Shown: positions 1 through 9,725, numbered from the stretch's first letter. The stretch is DNA of 29,724 nucleotides from an uncultured Actinomycetes bacterium (GCA_903953805.1 CAJBLC010000094.1:1-29724); one strand, 5' to 3'. Notes: a model not told the origin generated them from the sequence alone. Translations and numbers: made by a program.

Positions 1-96
1 GCGACGATCTCATTCTCACTTGGTTTGATCATCGCATTCTTTGCAATTATCGCGACCTTAGTAAGTCGTCGTCGTGGAGGAGATTCACTACTATGA
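1..96 (+). CDS. ABC sugar permease, MalF/UgpA type, C-terminal fragment (5' end outside window)
   Basis: An open frame enters from the left edge and ends at TGA 94-96. It encodes the last 31 residues of a protein: a hydrophobic helix followed by a basic tail containing SRRRGG. The same pattern (last membrane helix, then a short Arg/Lys-rich cytoplasmic tail) ends the two complete MalF-type permeases at 10750 and 23186. The stop overlaps the next start as ATGA, which indicates translational coupling to the MalG-type partner. Only the C-terminus is visible, so the family call rests on this similarity and on gene order. Confidence 0.75.
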   Translation, partial: ATISFSLGLIIAFFAIIATLVSRRRGGDSLL

Positions 97-965
97 GCAA
101 GAAAACTTTCTATATGTCAAAGAAGAGCAACTTCTTAACGCTCATCATGATTGTCCTCTCCACATACTTCATCGTGCCCCTTTTCTGGGTCATCGCTGCA
201 AGTACAAAGACCACTAATGACATCTTTAGCACCTTTGGTCTCTGGTTTGCTAAATCTTGGCACCTTTGGTCAAACCTCAAGGCTGTCTTCACCAGTGATA
301 ATGGAATTTATAAGCTCTGGTTGATGAACTCTTTGATCTACTCGATCTCTGGAGCTGTCGGTGCCGCTCTTCTCTGCACCTTGGCTGGTTATGGATTTGC
401 GAAGTACCAGTTCGCTGGATCGAAGGCGATCTTTAGAACTGTACTTGGTGCAGTGATGATCCCATCAGCTGCGCTCTCTATCCCTACCTTTATTATCTTT
501 TCAAAGCTTGGCTTGGTGAATACTCGTTGGGCAGTGATTCTGCCTTCACTGGTAAGTCCACTGGGCGTGTACCTTATGAAGGTCTACTCCGATACTTCGA
601 TTCCTAACAATATGATCGAAGCTGCACGTATCGATGGTGCTACCGAGTTCAAGATCTTCCGCACCATCTCACTACGTATGTTGATGCCTGGTTTCATCAC
701 AGTTCTTCTGCTATCGATCGTTGGTATCTGGAATAACTTCTTCTTGCCACTGATTATGTTGAGTTCAACAAATCTTCAGCCACTCACCGTCGGTCTATCA
801 ATTTGGTATGGCCGTATCGCCGGTGGCGGTAGTGGACGTGATGCGAACTTCCAGGCTGTCGTTATTACTTCAGCGGCGGTCTCATTGATTCCACTGATCA
901 TTGCCTTCTTGTTCTTGCAGCGTTATTGGGAGAATGGTCTCTCTCTCGGCGCTGTTAAAGAATAA
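93..965 (+). CDS. ABC sugar permease, MalG type (CUT1 inner-membrane subunit)
   Basis: This 290-residue protein has about six membrane helices and the cytoplasmic EAA coupling loop (IEAARIDGA, about residues 175-183) through which CUT1 permeases contact their ATPase. It also has the C-terminal LQRYWxxGxxxGAVK signature seen again in the 24055 permease. The ATG overlaps the stop of the upstream MalF-type gene, so the two should form one heterodimer. The GH42 beta-galactosidase follows after 11 nt, so the likely cargo is a beta-galactoside oligosaccharide (inferred from context). The ATPase and binding protein are not in the window; the binding protein is probably just upstream of base 1. A second ATG at codon 8 is a possible alternative start. 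Confidence 0.93.
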   Translation: MSKKTFYMSKKSNFLTLIMIVLSTYFIVPLFWVIAASTKTTNDIFSTFGLWFAKSWHLWSNLKAVFTSDNGIYKLWLMNSLIYSISGAVGAALLCTLAGYGFAKYQFAGSKAIFRTVLGAVMIPSAALSIPTFIIFSKLGLVNTRWAVILPSLVSPLGVYLMKVYSDTSIPNNMIEAARIDGATEFKIFRTISLRMLMPGFITVLLLSIVGIWNNFFLPLIMLSSTNLQPLTVGLSIWYGRIAGGGSGRDANFQAVVITSAAVSLIPLIIAFLFLQRYWENGLSLGAVKE

Positions 966-976
966 ATCACTCCTCA

Positions 977-3118
977 ATGACCCCAGATCGCTTCACCAGG
1001 ACCCTTTATGGTGCCGCTTATTACCATGAGTATCACCAGACCCCTCGGCTAGCTGAGGATATGCGATTGATGCGTGAGGCTAACCTCACCGTTATTCGCG
1101 TTGGCGAATCAACCTGGTCGACCTGGGAACCGAACGATGGTCACTTTGAACTCGAATGGATGCAAGAGATCCTTGATGCCGCACATGAGTCGGGTATCTC
1201 AGTCATTATGGGCACCCCAACGTATGCGATGCCACCATGGCTTGCACGTAAGCATCCCGAGATCATGGCAGATAAGCGGACTGGCCAACCGATTCCATAT
1301 GGCCATCGCCAGAATATGGATTACTCGAGTCCAATTTTCTTGAAGTATGCCGAGCGCATTATCCGAAAGATCGTCGAACGATATGCAAACCATCCTGCCG
1401 TTATTGGCTGGCAGGTAGATAACGAGCCAGGAACAGAAGTTCTCTTTAACGATGGAACATTCCAGGCATTTAAAAAATATTTAGCGGATAAATACGGAAC
1501 TGTTCAGAATCTCAATAAGCGTTGGGGCCTGGTCTATTGGTCGCACGAGATAACTGATTGGGATGACCTCTGGCGCCCAGATGGAAATACATCGAATAGC
1601 TACAACCTTGAGTGGCGTAGATTCCAGGCGAAGATCACTGAAGATTTCATCACCTGGCAGGCCGATATCGTCCGTGAATATATTCCGGCTCATCAATTTA
1701 TTACTACATGTATTTCGATTGGTCGCCCAGCCCAGGATGTCACTCGAGTTGCCTCTGGATTAGATCTCACCGCCGTCAACGTCTATTACGCGACGCAAGA
1801 TGGATTGCAGTATCCGGTCTATCGCTCGCCAGATCCATCTGAAGTTGCTGAGCTCCCTGCACCGTTCTGGATTACGCATCACGGTCCAATGGGCTTCATG
1901 GTCCAGGCTGATATCTCCTACGGAATTTTGGAAGATAACTTCATCGTCACTGAGACCAACGCCTCCTTCACCGGTCATGGTCCAGCTACTGGCTACTTCC
2001 CGTCATATCCAGGCCAACTCCGCCAAGTCGTGCTCGGGCTCGCTGCTCGCGGCGCAAATATGGTCGAATACTGGCATTGGCACACCCTTCCTTATGGAAC
2101 AGAGACTTATTGGGGTGGAATTCTTGGCCACTCACTCCAACCAGCACGCACCTATAACTCTGTTGCAGAAATCGGCACAATGCTCAAGAAGTACGAGAGC
2201 AAGTTAGTTGATCTCAAACCAACTAACGAAGTCACAATGATTTATTCACCAGAGAGCAACTGGTCGCTTGGATTCCAGCCACCACTTCGCCGGGAATTCG
2301 ATATTGGGCAATTTGGAGATCCAGAGAGCTACGGTCGCTTCTTTGCTAGTTACTACGACATCTTCTTTGCGGAGGATTTCGGAGTCAACCTCATTGGTGC
2401 AAATAAGTTACCTGACTCACCAGCAGAACTTTTGAAGCGGACATCAATTCTCTGTCTACCAGCGCTCTATATCTCTGAACAATCAGTTCTAGATTTTGCC
2501 GTCGAATTTGCGCGACTTGGTGGACACTTGATCTTGACTCCACGTAGCGGTTATGCCGATGAGATTTCTGTGGTTCGTCAAGAAGTCATGCCTGGTGCCC
2601 TAGCAAAGGCAGCGGGCGTGCATTACGACGAGTTCTCAAATCTCTCTCGTAAGGTCCACGTTCAATCTACGAATAAGACTATGGGCACCGGAGTAATTGG
2701 TGATGCACTGGGATGGGTTGATCTTCTCATTACCGATGGTGCAGAAGTTCTCGCTACCTATGACCACCCGATGTACAAGAACTATGCGGCGATCACAACC
2801 AATGCATTCGAAAAGGGCCGAGTTACCTATATCGGAACAATGCCAGATCACACTTTAGGCAGAAATATCGCTGCTTGGTTACGCACCATTCATTCGGATT
2901 CAATCCCAGCAAAGAAGAGCGCGGATTCAATTCGACAGAGCCGTGCGATTGCAGCCGATGGCTCGGAATTAATCTTTGTATTTAACTGGAGCTGGGATGA
3001 AGCAGAGATCTCATTCCCTGTCGCTACTCAGAATTACCTTACCGAGAACGCCATTGCAGCAGGCGCTTCGGTAGTACTCGGGCCATGGGATGCCCAAGTA
3101 CTACGCGTAGCACGCTAG
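977..3118 (+). CDS. GH42 beta-galactosidase
   Basis: The 713-residue protein matches the family's usual length and has its opening pattern (LYGAAYYHEYH, about residues 10-20), followed by a TIM-barrel. The expected acid/base is Glu150 in WQVDNEPG and the likely nucleophile is Glu326 in VTETNAS. The trimerisation and C-terminal beta domains follow. The zinc-binding four-cysteine cluster found in some GH42 enzymes is absent. There is no signal peptide, so it is cytoplasmic and should hydrolyse imported beta-galactosides such as galacto-oligosaccharides. It lies 11 nt after the MalG permease in the same operon. No strong ribosome-binding site is visible. The stop codon directly abuts the stop of the convergent GH2 gene. 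Confidence 0.93.
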   Translation: MTPDRFTRTLYGAAYYHEYHQTPRLAEDMRLMREANLTVIRVGESTWSTWEPNDGHFELEWMQEILDAAHESGISVIMGTPTYAMPPWLARKHPEIMADKRTGQPIPYGHRQNMDYSSPIFLKYAERIIRKIVERYANHPAVIGWQVDNEPGTEVLFNDGTFQAFKKYLADKYGTVQNLNKRWGLVYWSHEITDWDDLWRPDGNTSNSYNLEWRRFQAKITEDFITWQADIVREYIPAHQFITTCISIGRPAQDVTRVASGLDLTAVNVYYATQDGLQYPVYRSPDPSEVAELPAPFWITHHGPMGFMVQADISYGILEDNFIVTETNASFTGHGPATGYFPSYPGQLRQVVLGLAARGANMVEYWHWHTLPYGTETYWGGILGHSLQPARTYNSVAEIGTMLKKYESKLVDLKPTNEVTMIYSPESNWSLGFQPPLRREFDIGQFGDPESYGRFFASYYDIFFAEDFGVNLIGANKLPDSPAELLKRTSILCLPALYISEQSVLDFAVEFARLGGHLILTPRSGYADEISVVRQEVMPGALAKAAGVHYDEFSNLSRKVHVQSTNKTMGTGVIGDALGWVDLLITDGAEVLATYDHPMYKNYAAITTNAFEKGRVTYIGTMPDHTLGRNIAAWLRTIHSDSIPAKKSADSIRQSRAIAADGSELIFVFNWSWDEAEISFPVATQNYLTENAIAAGASVVLGPWDAQVLRVAR

Positions 3119-6100
3119 TTATTCGGTAATAACGCTCCATTTATAGGTGTAGGTGCCGCCCTTAGGAACGTACTTATCCAAGGTATCTGGTCCACATGAG
3201 GCTGTTCCGATTCCACGGTGTACCGCATCAATCGTCACAACTGTTGTTCCAGATTTCTTCAACTCAACATCGTGAGTCTTTGCCGTTAACTCTTCTTGGG
3301 TAAATGGAAGAACTGAAACCTGTCGAGGCTTATCCAAGACAAATCTCACTTTCTTTCCACTACTTGAAGCCAATTCGAACCAACGCACATCGCTATGTCC
3401 GCCACTCTCTTGTGGAACAACATATGGAATGTATTGATCATCAACGGTGCTTGAGACCTTGGTGATTGCGGCAAGTTTGCGATCGGGATATGTCTCAACT
3501 GGACCTGAACCGAAGTAGGTGAGCTGAGAGAGCGACTTATCCAATTCGAAGGTAGTACCCACTCGTGGCAGGTCTGTGACTTGCGCCGGAATTTTCACAG
3601 TCTCGGTGACGGTGAATCCACCAGCGATCGCTTCGACGATCTGAGTATGTTTGATCTCGATACCTGCGCCACTCTTCCAAGATTTAGCGATCTTGATCTG
3701 AGTAGGAGTGCTGGTTACCTTGGCAGCGCCTGGAGTCAATCGATCGAGCCCAGCTTTGCGCCAACGAGGTGAGATATGGCCATAGGTATCGTTTTCAGTA
3801 GGAGCGCGGAAGAGTGTGAGAGCTGGAGCGCTAACACCGTAAGGAAGACGAATCTCTCCTTGAGGTGAGACAACATCAGCAATCGCAGCTGCCTTCGCCT
3901 TCTTTGGCTTGGAGATGGCAAGTGACTTCAGAGCAAATTGAACATCACCGATCTCAGCCTTCGCTGCTGCCCAAGGAGTAGCTGCCTTTCGGACGATCGT
4001 GATGGTGAGGAATCGTTCGCCACGCAATTGGCTCGTACGAACCTTCTTGCTAGCGATGGTCACGACCTTTTTGCCACGCGGTGCGATCTTTCCAGGCAGA
4101 ATCGTGCCAGAGTCGACAATTTCACCTTCAACTGTGAAATTCCAGCGTAATTCGTAGGCGCTGCTATCAACGAAGAATTGCTTGTTAAATACTTCGAATT
4201 TAAGCGAGTCAGCGTTCTTCGTCGTGATGCGTAGTGGAGCTGCGATGGTTCGCATCTCGAACATTCCAGGCTTTGGCTTGCGATCTGCCCAGAACATTCC
4301 GTCACAGATGAATGAGCCATCGTGTCGCTCTTCACCAAAGTCGCCACCGTATGCGCTTCGCGTTGTTCCATCAGGAAGTTTCTGGGTAATGCCGTGATCC
4401 CAGAATTCCCAGATGAAGCCACCTTGAAGTCCATCATATTTATGAATCGCTTCCCAATACTCAGCGAGAGTTCCATTGGAGTTACCCATGGCGTGCGAGT
4501 ACTCACACATGATGAGTGGGCGTTGCTTCAAAGGAGACTTTGCATAATCTACGATTGCTCGAATTGATGGATACATCGGACAGATGATGTCAGATTGATC
4601 CGCGCCCTTAAGGAATCGGTTATGGCGAATTGCGCCTTCGTAATGAAGTGGACGAGATGGATCAAAGCTGCGTAAGAAAGCCGCTGCAGCAGCATGGTTA
4701 GGACCGGTTCCTGATTCATTACCAAGTGACCAGAAGACAACCGATGGATGCGCGATGTCGCGTTGTGCCATACGGCCAATGCGATCTACAAATGCAGTGA
4801 GATAGCGGGGATCGTCGCAGATCGAATCCTGGAATGCATGGGACTCAATATTCGCTTCACCCACTACATAAAAACCAAGTTCATCAGCAAGTTCGAGAAT
4901 TGCAGGATCGTTTGGATAGTGCGAGGTGCGTACTGCATTGAAGTTGAATGCCTTCAAAGCCAATAAATCATCACGCATATATTCGCGAGTAAGTACACGA
5001 CCAGTTGTAGGACTGAAGTCGTGGCGGTTCATTCCATAGATGATCACTGGCTTGTAGTTAAACAAGTAGGTGTGACCTTCTACGCGTGAATCTCTAAATC
5101 CGGTCTTCTGGGTAAATCTTTCAATGACCTTACCCTTGGGATCCTTCACTTCTATGCGTAATTCATAGAGGTTTGGCGCCTCAGGAGACCATGGGAGAAC
5201 CTGGTAGCTACCCTTGATGAGAATTTCACCTAATTGAGTTGGGCGGTATTCATTCGCTAATTTGCGAAGTGAAGGTGGGAGGTTATCTCGCCAGTATTCA
5301 CTGCGTTCGAGTCCACGAAAATCATCGCTCCACTTGGCAAACTCATCGAGCGTAGAACCCTGGATCTCTTTAATTGGGACGGTCGACGAACCTTTATTGG
5401 CCTTACTTTTTACGCCAACGACTGTGACATCAACACTATATCCACCAGGGTATGAGCCATCAGTGCTCGCCAAATAACCACGGACCAAGAGAGTTCCGGT
5501 CTTGAGATCTTTTTTGAGACCTGGCGTTGCATAGAATCGTTGCAAGTAGACCGATGGAGTTGCAAATAACTTAATCGAGCGAGTGATTCCACCATGCCAC
5601 CACTGATCTTGATCTTCGATATATGTGGCATCGCTCCATTTAACAACCTTGATCTGAATTCTATTCTTTCCCTTTTTGAGGAATTGAGAGATATCAAAAT
5701 CGGCAGCGAGGCGTGAATCTTTCGCCATGCCAACTTCTACGTCATTGATCGAGAGAATCGCTACCGATTCAAAGCCACCAATTTGAATGACGTAACGAGT
5801 TCCTGTCCAATGTGATGGAACTTCAAAATCGCGTTCGTAGATTCCGGTTGGGTTGAGTGCTGGAACAGCAGGAGGCAGTTCATCAAAGGGCATCTGCACA
5901 TTTGTGTAAATTGGTTTATCCCAGAAGATCTCGGATTCAGGTTGCATCGTCCAGAGACCAGGAACCGGTATTGACGTCCAACTCTTTCCGGGAGCGAGAT
6001 CTGGAGATTTCAGAAGCTGAAAGTCCCATACTCCGTCGAGCAAAATTGATTCTTCATGTTCCAAGTTGAGCATTGGCTCACGGTTTACGGCAGTTGTCTC

Positions 6101-6121
6101 TGGGCTATTCCAATAATTCAT
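3119..6121 (-). CDS. GH2 beta-galactosidase (LacZ type)
   Basis: This 1000-residue protein has the full LacZ architecture: a sugar-binding domain (about 60-190), an Ig-like domain, a TIM-barrel starting near GMNRHDFSP (363-371), and the C-terminal beta-galactosidase small-chain domain. The acid/base is Glu469 in SLGNESG and the nucleophile is Glu540 in MCEYSHAMGNS. There is no signal peptide, so it is a cytoplasmic hydrolase of imported terminal beta-galactosides. Lys- and Ala-rich linkers around 235-250 and 735-755 look like loops. The ATG at 6121 is preceded by a TAACCT -10 box ending six bases upstream and by no Shine-Dalgarno, which suggests a leaderless monocistronic transcript. LacZ-like, but I leave the symbol blank because the substrate is untested. 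Confidence 0.95.
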   Translation of the reverse strand: MNYWNSPETTAVNREPMLNLEHEESILLDGVWDFQLLKSPDLAPGKSWTSIPVPGLWTMQPESEIFWDKPIYTNVQMPFDELPPAVPALNPTGIYERDFEVPSHWTGTRYVIQIGGFESVAILSINDVEVGMAKDSRLAADFDISQFLKKGKNRIQIKVVKWSDATYIEDQDQWWHGGITRSIKLFATPSVYLQRFYATPGLKKDLKTGTLLVRGYLASTDGSYPGGYSVDVTVVGVKSKANKGSSTVPIKEIQGSTLDEFAKWSDDFRGLERSEYWRDNLPPSLRKLANEYRPTQLGEILIKGSYQVLPWSPEAPNLYELRIEVKDPKGKVIERFTQKTGFRDSRVEGHTYLFNYKPVIIYGMNRHDFSPTTGRVLTREYMRDDLLALKAFNFNAVRTSHYPNDPAILELADELGFYVVGEANIESHAFQDSICDDPRYLTAFVDRIGRMAQRDIAHPSVVFWSLGNESGTGPNHAAAAAFLRSFDPSRPLHYEGAIRHNRFLKGADQSDIICPMYPSIRAIVDYAKSPLKQRPLIMCEYSHAMGNSNGTLAEYWEAIHKYDGLQGGFIWEFWDHGITQKLPDGTTRSAYGGDFGEERHDGSFICDGMFWADRKPKPGMFEMRTIAAPLRITTKNADSLKFEVFNKQFFVDSSAYELRWNFTVEGEIVDSGTILPGKIAPRGKKVVTIASKKVRTSQLRGERFLTITIVRKAATPWAAAKAEIGDVQFALKSLAISKPKKAKAAAIADVVSPQGEIRLPYGVSAPALTLFRAPTENDTYGHISPRWRKAGLDRLTPGAAKVTSTPTQIKIAKSWKSGAGIEIKHTQIVEAIAGGFTVTETVKIPAQVTDLPRVGTTFELDKSLSQLTYFGSGPVETYPDRKLAAITKVSSTVDDQYIPYVVPQESGGHSDVRWFELASSSGKKVRFVLDKPRQVSVLPFTQEELTAKTHDVELKKSGTTVVTIDAVHRGIGTASCGPDTLDKYVPKGGTYTYKWSVITE

Positions 6122-6127
6122 GAGAGA

Positions 6128-6133
6128 AGGTTA
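6128..6133 (-). promoter_or_regulatory. Leaderless -10 box (TAACCT) of the GH2 gene
   Basis: Read on the minus strand, TAACCT fits TANNNT and is followed by six bases (TCTCTC) and the ATG. Transcription would therefore start at or next to the start codon. The flanking GTTAACGA resembles half of the LacI-type operators at 21593 and 21663, but the other half is degenerate. Confidence 0.5.
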
Positions 6134-6250
6134 ACGAGATTACGGCCGATCCGAAATGGCCTAAGGCGATTATTTTTCGCTAGTTTTCTATCATTTTGAG
6201 CCCAAATGTGATTGGCTACGACCTGAAGATTCTTACCAAAAAAGAGTTCA

Positions 6251-6256
6251 AAGGAG
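6251..6256 (+). promoter_or_regulatory. Ribosome-binding site (AAGGAG) of the GH1 gene
   Basis: AAGGAG lies six bases before the GTG at 6263 and supports that start. This gene thus has a leader, unlike its divergent neighbour. Confidence 0.75.
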
Positions 6257-6262
6257 ATCCTC

Positions 6263-7669
6263 GTGGCCAACTTTCCTGCAGATTTTAAATGGGGTGTAGC
6301 TGCTGCTTCATATCAAATTGAAGGCGCTGCCTACGAAGATGGACGAGGTCTCTCTATTTGGGACACGTTCTCAAAGACACCTGGCAAGGTCCACAATGGC
6401 GAGAGCGGAGATGTCGCCTGCGATCACTACCACCGATATCTTGAAGATATCGAGATGATGAAGAACCTCGGAGTAAAGCATTACCGACTCTCTTTTGCCT
6501 GGCCACGCCTCTTCCCAAATGGCGACGAAGTTCGTGAGGAGCGCGGCTTTGCCTTCTACGATCGATTGATCGATGCCCTTCTTGAAGCAGGAATCACGCC
6601 ACTAGGAACTCTCTATCACTGGGATCTGCCACAAGCCTTAGAAGATAAAGGTGGATGGGTAAATCGCGACACCGTTGATGCCTTTGAGAAGTATGCAACC
6701 GCTGTCGGAGAACATTTTGGTGATCGCGTAAAGAGCTTCTCGCCAATCAATGAGCCTTGGGTTGTTGCGTGGCTTGGTTATGGCATTGGCTACCACGCAC
6801 CGGGCCGGGCAAGTCGCGCCGAAGCATTTGCAGTAGCTCATCACACCGTTATTGGACATGCTGTAGCAACGAATGCACTTCGTGCCGTTCGCAGCGATCT
6901 CAAGATTGGCCCAGTTCTCAATCAGACAAACTTCATCTGCGATGACCTCAATAATCCAGATCTCGCTCATATGCACGACTTCTTCGATGCCTACCAAAAT
7001 CGCTTCTGGATGGATGCCTTCTTCCATGGAAAGTATCCAGATGTGATCATGGAGAAATATGCCGATGAGTTAAATGCGGTTATTAAGCCTGGCGATATGG
7101 AACTTGCGCAAGTGAAGAATGACTTTATTGGTATCAACTACTACAGCGATGGTCGCATCGGGCTCCCTAAAGAGCAGGGGCCAAGCAAGCCTTCTGGCAC
7201 CCTTGAACTCGATGATGCGCCACGTGATATCCCGGCGCTCTTTGGCTTTGAACTCGATGGCGAATTCCCTGGCGAGAAGACCGATATGGGCTGGCCGATT
7301 ACCCCAGATGGCATCCGCAACTTACTTGTTCGCTGGAAGCGCGAGCTCGGTGATCGTTGCCCAGATCTCTACATCACAGAGAATGGCTGCGCATATGGTG
7401 ATGAACCAGGAGCCGATGGCGAAGTCCATGATGATAAGCGCACTGCATACCTAAAGAGCCACATCACTGCTATCGGGAGAGCAATTGCTGAAGGAGCGCC
7501 AGTGAAGGGCTACTACCAGTGGTCGCTCATGGATAACTTTGAATGGGCACTTGGATATGAAAAGCGTTTTGGAATTGTGCACGTTAATTACACAACCCAG
7601 AAGCGCACTCCAAAAGATTCCGCGAAGTGGTATTCCGAAGTGATGAGGACAAATGGAGCAACCCTCTAA
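6263..7669 (+). CDS. GH1 beta-glucosidase/beta-galactosidase
   Basis: This 468-residue enzyme has the standard GH1 length. The N-terminal signature FKWGVAAASYQIEGA starts at residue 8. The acid/base is Glu164 in the PINEPW motif, the nucleophile is Glu373 in YITENG, and the aglycone/product-site motif WSLMDNFEWALGY is near 415-430. It has no signal peptide and should release glucose or another hexose from imported beta-glycosides in the cytoplasm. GH1 members often accept both gluco- and galactosides, so substrate is not assigned further. It starts with GTG behind AAGGAG and diverges from the GH2 gene. The membrane acyltransferase gene follows after only 2 nt. Confidence 0.95.
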   Translation: MANFPADFKWGVAAASYQIEGAAYEDGRGLSIWDTFSKTPGKVHNGESGDVACDHYHRYLEDIEMMKNLGVKHYRLSFAWPRLFPNGDEVREERGFAFYDRLIDALLEAGITPLGTLYHWDLPQALEDKGGWVNRDTVDAFEKYATAVGEHFGDRVKSFSPINEPWVVAWLGYGIGYHAPGRASRAEAFAVAHHTVIGHAVATNALRAVRSDLKIGPVLNQTNFICDDLNNPDLAHMHDFFDAYQNRFWMDAFFHGKYPDVIMEKYADELNAVIKPGDMELAQVKNDFIGINYYSDGRIGLPKEQGPSKPSGTLELDDAPRDIPALFGFELDGEFPGEKTDMGWPITPDGIRNLLVRWKRELGDRCPDLYITENGCAYGDEPGADGEVHDDKRTAYLKSHITAIGRAIAEGAPVKGYYQWSLMDNFEWALGYEKRFGIVHVNYTTQKRTPKDSAKWYSEVMRTNGATL

Positions 7670-7671
7670 TT

Positions 7672-8892
7672 ATGAGTGATGCTCAAATCGCTACCAAGGG
7701 AAGCAATCGCATCAACGGTGCAGATGGTTTTCGAGCTATCGCATGTTTACTCGTGATGTTTCACCATGCATTTCAACGTATGGGCTTACCGTTCATAGTT
7801 CCTCCAGTACAGGCAGGGCTCTATCACATATTTCTACGTGGCGAAGTTGGAGTAAGTATCTTCTTTGTCTTGTCCGGATGTTTGCTTTCGATGCCATTCT
7901 GGAATCACCGTGTAAACGGTGCACCTGCACCACGAATCTATGCATATGCTCGTAATCGAATAGCGAGAATCGGGCCAGCATTCTGGCTTGTCATGATCCT
8001 CTCAACATTTGGTGGCGCCTGGGCATTTCATACCAAGGTGAATTGGGTTCATTTCTGGACGGGAATGACATTCACAAATGGTTTCTATTACAAGACGCTC
8101 TTCCCTAGTGATTACAACGGCGTCTTATGGTCAATTGGCTTTGAAGTATTTTGTTACGCCGTCATGCCAATCATTATCTTTTCAATCTTTAAGGTAACAA
8201 AGACTGCGAGAGCTGCTGGCGTTGGTTTGGTCTTATGGATCTGCCTCTTACAAGCTGCACAGCCATTTATTATTAAGCACTTCATGACCGGCTTTGATTT
8301 CAAGGGTTGGAACTACGGCCTTGTAGGTGGCGCCAAGCAATGGATGCCATATTGGAACCCAGTCTGTTTCTTGAGCCAATTCATGATCGGCTCTGCCGCG
8401 GCGTACGTCATCGCTGTTGAGCGTAAGAATCAATTCCTCAAGCGATGGATGTGGGATCTCCTCTGCGTTATTTCAGGAGTAGCTGCCTTTATCTTGATCC
8501 AAGTGCGGGAGAGTCCAGGAAACCCTGATGACTGGACCCATCAGCCATATGTCTCACCTTTCTACGCAATACTGATTGCAATCTCACTCGCATCTGCGGC
8601 ATCAAGTCTCTTTGTATACAAGCTCCTAGATAATCGCTTGTTCCGATATATCGCAAAACTCTCATTTGGGCTCTATCTCTGGCACCTCTTTATCGGCACC
8701 ATTATGCAATTGACCATCGCTAAAGATTTTTATTATGGTGGAGTAAGCGATGTCTGGCGCTGGTTAGATGATGTCTTGTTGGCCTACGGTGCAGCATTTA
8801 TTATCGCGGCATTGAGTTACAAGTACTTTGAGAGACCAATCCTTGATTGGAACTCACGAAAGCTTCGCGAGCGTTCGGGAGCGAAGAACTAG
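7672..8892 (+). CDS. Membrane acyltransferase, acyltransferase family 3 (OafA/AT3-like)
   Basis: I place the start at the ATG at 7672, two bases after the GH1 stop, giving 406 residues. The longer reading from 7627 would run inside GH1. About ten hydrophobic helices are visible. The AT3 hallmark Arg-x10-His is present as Arg21 and His32 in FRAIACLLVMFHHAF, followed by GEVGVSIFFVLSGCLLS and a C-terminal YFERP element. Family members move an acyl group, often acetyl, onto sugars or surface glycans at the membrane; the acceptor here is unknown. The protein is a close paralogue of the acyltransferase half of the 18465-20531 ORF. Its stop shares the bases CTAG with the convergent MalG gene. Confidence 0.88.
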   Translation: MSDAQIATKGSNRINGADGFRAIACLLVMFHHAFQRMGLPFIVPPVQAGLYHIFLRGEVGVSIFFVLSGCLLSMPFWNHRVNGAPAPRIYAYARNRIARIGPAFWLVMILSTFGGAWAFHTKVNWVHFWTGMTFTNGFYYKTLFPSDYNGVLWSIGFEVFCYAVMPIIIFSIFKVTKTARAAGVGLVLWICLLQAAQPFIIKHFMTGFDFKGWNYGLVGGAKQWMPYWNPVCFLSQFMIGSAAAYVIAVERKNQFLKRWMWDLLCVISGVAAFILIQVRESPGNPDDWTHQPYVSPFYAILIAISLASAASSLFVYKLLDNRLFRYIAKLSFGLYLWHLFIGTIMQLTIAKDFYYGGVSDVWRWLDDVLLAYGAAFIIAALSYKYFERPILDWNSRKLRERSGAKN

Positions 8893-9725
8893 CGAGATTC
8901 GCCTTCGATCAACCCAGTGTGCCAATTCCTCTGTAGATAGAAGAAGGCGATCACACTTGGGAGGATCGCAGTAAATATTCCAATAATCTGGAACTGTCCG
9001 CCAAACCAGTTAGCCATACCAACAGTCGTTGGATAGAGCTTTGGCTCATTGAGCATGATCTGTGGCAGGAAGTATGAATTTGAGATCGTTACGAATGAGA
9101 TCAGAAATACTGTACCAAGCATTGGTTTGATGATTGGAAAGACAACTTTTCTAAAAACCTGGAACTCAGATGCCTTATCAAGTCGAGCAGCGCTCAGAAT
9201 CTCATCACTTACATTGCGATCGATGTAGTACTTAACCAAGAAGAGCCCCAACGGACTTGGTAGAGCTGGAAGTATCACTGACCAAATACTCCCGTTGAGA
9301 TTGACTCGCGCAAAGAGAATGAAGAGTGGGACAACCAAGGTATTGGCGGGCACCATGATCATGCTGATCGTTGCGGCGCCTACGAAGTTAGCGCCCCGTT
9401 TGATGAGTTTAGATAAGCCATAACCGCCCAGTGCAGAGACAAAGACAATGACGAGAGAGCTGGTTCCAGAGTAGAGAAGTGAATTTGCGAACCAGCGGGC
9501 ATAGATCCCGCCATATCCGGTGAAGAGTTGATGGATATTTTGAAGTGGATGGATCGATGAGCCGAACCATAAAGCGTTGGTCGTATCGAAATCACCGTAA
9601 ATTTTTGTCGTTGACATCGCGATCCAATAGACCGGGAATCCAAAGTAGATGATGCCAACAAGAAAGAAGAGTCCAATCCAAACCTTCGATTGCCGAGAGA
9701 TCGAGATTTTTTGAACGTGATTCAC
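8889..9725 (-). CDS. ABC sugar permease, MalG type
   Basis: The protein has 278 residues, about six membrane helices, an EAA-loop variant EILSAARLDKAS (about 175-186) and the closing FFYLQRNWHTGL. The start is GTG at 9725, supported by a TAGATT -10 box six bases upstream. No MalF gene is on the same strand. The MalF-type gene at 10750, transcribed divergently beyond the aldo/keto reductase, is the natural partner (inference). It resembles the permease half of the 18465 ORF in the IMVPxNTxVxPLF stretch. No binding protein or ATPase gene is adjacent. The gene converges on the acyltransferase with a 4-bp overlap. Confidence 0.92.
   Translation of the reverse strand: MNHVQKISISRQSKVWIGLFFLVGIIYFGFPVYWIAMSTTKIYGDFDTTNALWFGSSIHPLQNIHQLFTGYGGIYARWFANSLLYSGTSSLVIVFVSALGGYGLSKLIKRGANFVGAATISMIMVPANTLVVPLFILFARVNLNGSIWSVILPALPSPLGLFLVKYYIDRNVSDEILSAARLDKASEFQVFRKVVFPIIKPMLGTVFLISFVTISNSYFLPQIMLNEPKLYPTTVGMANWFGGQFQIIGIFTAILPSVIAFFYLQRNWHTGLIEGESR

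Noticed and set aside
4060..4506. A 148-codon frame on the minus strand inside the GH2 gene
   Set aside because: It lies entirely within the conserved GH2 catalytic domain on the same strand in another frame, has no start signal and resembles no family.
6120..6150. A third LacI-type operator before the GH2 gene (GTTAACGA half-site)
   Set aside because: About 10 of 16 bases match and the second half-site is degraded; it may simply reflect the TAACCT promoter box.
7627..7671. Upstream extension of the acyltransferase ORF into the end of the GH1 gene
   Set aside because: It would overlap GH1 coding sequence, has no ribosome-binding site, and the paralogue alignment begins near the ATG at 7672 (GSNRINGADG).
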